Of a stretch of DNA of 64,000 bases, positions 61,812 through 64,000 are shown piece after piece. The number at the start of each line of letters is the position of its first letter. Within the stretch, counting starts at the first letter, position 1. Under the pieces are notes generated by a model. It was not told where the DNA came from, did not search any database, and was given only the letters and a program-made list of their open reading frames with translations. The position numbers and the translations under genes were made by a program. The stretch comes from Hydrogenophaga sp. (GTDB lineage: Bacteria; Pseudomonadota; Gammaproteobacteria; Burkholderiales; Burkholderiaceae_C), in assembly GCF_025699295.1 (NCBI RefSeq), contig NZ_JAILWB010000016.1:1-64000 (forward strand). Reading direction: 5' to 3'.

Positions 61812-64000
61812 ATGCCGACCGCACGCCTGTCCGACGAGCCGGCCGCCCCGCTTGCGGTGGCGGTGCGCGCGCTGTGCGCGTTCGCCGCCAGAACCGGCGA
61901 CCTCGACCTGCGTTTCACACCGTCACCGAGCGCGCTGGAAGGCGTGGCCGGCCATGGAGCGGTGACCGCGCGGCGCGGCGCGGGCTACCAGCGCGAGGTC
62001 TCGCTCGCCACCCATTGCGACGGGCTGCGGGTGCAGGGCCGCGCCGACGGTTTCGACCCGGCCGTGCCCCGGCTGGAGGAAATCAAGACCCACCGCGGCG
62101 ACGCGGCCCTGATTCCCGACAACCACCGTGCCCTGCACTGGGCACAGGCGCGCGTCTACGGCTGGATGCTGTGCGAGCAGCTCGGGCTCGAGCGCATCGA
62201 ACTCGCGCTGGTCTACTTCAACATCGACACCGGGCACGAGACGGTGCTGCCTGTGTGGCACGGCGCTGCCGAGCTCAAGGCCTTCTTCGAGTCGCTCTGC
62301 GCGCGCTACGCCGCCTGGGCGCGTGCCGAGCAGGCCCACCGCACGGAGCGCGATGCCGCGCTGCAGGCGCTGGCCTTCCCGTTCGAGGCCTTCCGCCCCG
62401 GGCAACGCGAACTGGCCGCTGCCGTGTACCGCGCCCAGGGCGCCGGGCGCCACCTGCTCGCGCAGGCCCCCACCGGTATCGGCAAGACCATGGCCACGCT
62501 GTTCGCCGCGTTGCGCGCCGCGCCCGCGCGCGGCATCGACAAACTGTTCTACCTCACGGCCAGGACGCCAGGCCGCCAGCTCGCGCTGCATGCGCTGCAA
62601 CGGCTGCGGACAAAGCCGCTGCGCGTGCTCGAACTGGTGGCGCGCGACAAGGCCTGCGAGCACCCCGACAAGGCCTGCCACGGCGCGTCATGCCCCCTCG
62701 CGCGCGGCTTCTACGACCGCCTGCCGGTGGCGCGCGAGGAAGCCGCGCGGGCCGGCTGGCTCGACAAGGCCGCGCTGCGCGACATCGCGCTGCGCCACAG
62801 CCTCTGCCCCTACTACCTCGGCCAGGACCTGCTGCGCTGGAGCGACGTGGTCGTGGGCGATTTCAACCACTTCTTCGACCTCGGCGCTGGCGCCTGGGCG
62901 CTCACCGTGAACGAGGAGTTGCGCGCGGGCCTGCTGGTGGACGAAGCGCACAACCTGATCGAACGCGCGCGCTCGATGTACAGCGCCGAGCTGCGCCCGG
63001 CGGCCTTCCACGCCGCGCGCCAGGCCGCGCCCGCCGCCCTGAAGAAACCCATGGACCGTCTGCATCGCCAGTGGAGCGCACTCGCTCGCGCGCAGACGCA
63101 GGACCATGCCCTGCTGCCGGATCTGCCCGGCGCCTTCATCGACGCACTGCAGCGCCACACTGCCGCGCTGTCGGACCACTTCGCGCACGAGCCCCCTGCC
63201 GCGGGCTCCGCGCTGCAGGCCTGGCTGTTCGAGGTGCTGCAATTCCTGCGCGTGGCCGAGGTGTTCGATGCGCATTCGCTGGTGGAGATCATGCGGACAC
63301 CGCAGGCACCACGCCGCGCGCGCCACCCGGCGGTCCACATCCGCAACCTCGACCCCGGGCCGCTGCTGCAGCCCCGCTGGCAGGCGGCGCGCAGCGCCAC
63401 GCTGTTCTCGGCCACGCTCAGTCCGATGGACTACATGAGCGCCCTGCTCGGCCTGCCCGAGGACACCGCGCGGCTGGACGTGCCCTCGCCCTTCGACCCT
63501 GCCCGGTTGCAGGTGCGCGTCACGCCGTACATCTCGACCCGTTTCGGCGACCGCGCGGATTCACTCGACCGCCTGGTGGACGTGATGGCCACGCAGTACA
63601 CCGCGCGCCCGGGCAACTACCTGGCCTTCTTCAGCAGCTTCGACTACCTGCAACAGGCGTTGCAGCGGCTGCAACTCAGGCACGCCGCGGTGCCCGTGTG
63701 GGCGCAGTCGCGCGGCATGGGTGAACCCGAGCGCGAGGCCTTCGTGGCGCGCTTCACCGAAGACAGCCAGGGCATCGGCTTCGCGGTGCTCGGGGGTGCG
63801 TTCGGCGAAGGCATCGACCTGCCTGGCAGGCGCCTCATTGGCGCCTTCATCGCCACGCTGGGCCTGCCGCAGGTGAACGCGGTGAACGAGCGCCTGCGCG
63901 CGCGGTTGCAGGCGCGCTTTGGCCGGGGTTACGACTACGCCTACCTGTTCCCCGGACTGCAGAAGGTGGTGCAGGCGGCCGGCCGCGTGATCCGCGGGCC
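61812..64000 (+). CDS. Nuclease-helicase: PD-(D/E)XK + XPD/DinG-type Fe-S helicase (partial)
   Basis: At least 729 residues; it runs off the right edge without a stop. N-terminal nuclease motifs: Asp near 78 (GRADGFD) and Glu90-x-Lys92 (EEIKTHRG). The helicase has Walker A APTGIGKT (219-226), four Cys for a 4Fe-4S cluster (282, 289, 294, 332), DEAH (VDEAHN, about 376) and motif VI QAAGRVIRG at the edge. It should unwind damaged or structured DNA 5' to 3' and may cut it. The start at 61812 lacks a ribosome site. The frame is best supported although a shadow frame opens at 61802. Confidence 0.9.
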   Translation, partial: MPTARLSDEPAAPLAVAVRALCAFAARTGDLDLRFTPSPSALEGVAGHGAVTARRGAGYQREVSLATHCDGLRVQGRADGFDPAVPRLEEIKTHRGDAALIPDNHRALHWAQARVYGWMLCEQLGLERIELALVYFNIDTGHETVLPVWHGAAELKAFFESLCARYAAWARAEQAHRTERDAALQALAFPFEAFRPGQRELAAAVYRAQGAGRHLLAQAPTGIGKTMATLFAALRAAPARGIDKLFYLTARTPGRQLALHALQRLRTKPLRVLELVARDKACEHPDKACHGASCPLARGFYDRLPVAREEAARAGWLDKAALRDIALRHSLCPYYLGQDLLRWSDVVVGDFNHFFDLGAGAWALTVNEELRAGLLVDEAHNLIERARSMYSAELRPAAFHAARQAAPAALKKPMDRLHRQWSALARAQTQDHALLPDLPGAFIDALQRHTAALSDHFAHEPPAAGSALQAWLFEVLQFLRVAEVFDAHSLVEIMRTPQAPRRARHPAVHIRNLDPGPLLQPRWQAARSATLFSATLSPMDYMSALLGLPEDTARLDVPSPFDPARLQVRVTPYISTRFGDRADSLDRLVDVMATQYTARPGNYLAFFSSFDYLQQALQRLQLRHAAVPVWAQSRGMGEPEREAFVARFTEDSQGIGFAVLGGAFGEGIDLPGRRLIGAFIATLGLPQVNAVNERLRARLQARFGRGYDYAYLFPGLQKVVQAAGRVIRG

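Noticed and set aside
61802..63724. 640-codon Arg/Pro-rich frame over the helicase
   Set aside because: No motifs; the frame starting at 61812 shows Walker A, DEAH and Fe-S cysteines through to the window end.
1..64000. CRISPR arrays, insertion sequences, rRNA genes or prophage genes
   Set aside because: No regularly spaced repeats, transposase, integrase or rRNA sequence was recognised.

Overview
The window is a high-GC stretch of a betaproteobacterial chromosome. The best match is Burkholderiales, family Comamonadaceae (Hydrogenophaga/Acidovorax-like). The reasons are the soxCDYZAXB gene order, the type of YbaK, YajQ and ThiO/S/G/E proteins, a Gram-negative porin of the Burkholderiales type, and short GC-rich repeats that sit at gene ends. 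This is inferred by eye; no database was searched. Gene density is high and nearly all of the sequence can be assigned.

Layout. 0-6 kb: housekeeping genes (murB, yajQ, a periplasmic-type aspartic protease, ridA/plsY, ybaK, an aldo/keto reductase, an OmpA-like lipoprotein). 6-12.6 kb: a polyamine-type ABC transporter plus aldehyde dehydrogenase in the order of E. coli ydcSTUV-patD, with a divergent LysR regulator. 12.7-13.05 kb: a large inverted repeat. 13-16.4 kb: an acyl-CoA synthetase, an alpha/beta hydrolase and a small outer-membrane-like protein. 16.5-21.4 kb: prfB (with its programmed frameshift), pepN, fbp, then tRNA-Thr(CGU). 21.5-24.1 kb: a small accessory island next to the tRNA (DUF2971 protein, a HigA-like fragment, a Fic protein, and a perfect 24-bp palindrome). 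24.2-26.6 kb: a DadA-like oxidase and a porin. 26.7-35.4 kb: a thiosulfate oxidation cluster, soxCDYZAXB, with a divergent cytochrome c and flavocytochrome c flavoprotein pair. 35.4-40.9 kb: thiamine genes (TPP riboswitch, cytX, thiD, thiOSGE). 40.9-43.1 kb: a MOSC protein, slyX and a phosphoglycerate dehydrogenase. 43.1-44.8 kb: nnrS and a ferredoxin behind an NsrR-like operator. 44.8-50.6 kb: an ABC importer with two permeases, an amidohydrolase and a divergent GntR regulator. 50.7-54.2 kb: an enoyl-CoA hydratase/VOC fusion, then an ECF41 sigma factor with its usual partners. 54.3-57.2 kb: a divergent class A penicillin-binding protein. 57.2-59.8 kb: an Rrf2 regulator, a thioredoxin-reductase-like oxidoreductase and a Rieske oxygenase. 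59.8-61 kb: a GNAT acetyltransferase and an Mpo1-like protein. 61-64 kb: a PD-(D/E)XK nuclease-like gene divergent from a nuclease-helicase fusion that runs off the right end.

How the parts work together. The Sox enzymes should oxidise thiosulfate to sulfate in the periplasm, with FccB and its cytochrome handling sulfide or polysulfide. The Ydc-type system would import polyamines and oxidise the derived aminoaldehyde. The thiamine genes make and join the thiazole and pyrimidine halves.

The strongest new-looking signals are regulatory and were read directly from the DNA: a LexA-type box (CTG-N10-CAG) between the nuclease and the nuclease-helicase; two exact TGTCACA-N16-CGTC promoters in front of the ECF41 sigma gene and its partner operon; a palindrome between the HigA fragment and fic; an operator over the rrf2 start codon; and a three-copy dispersed repeat that supplies termini of two proteins.
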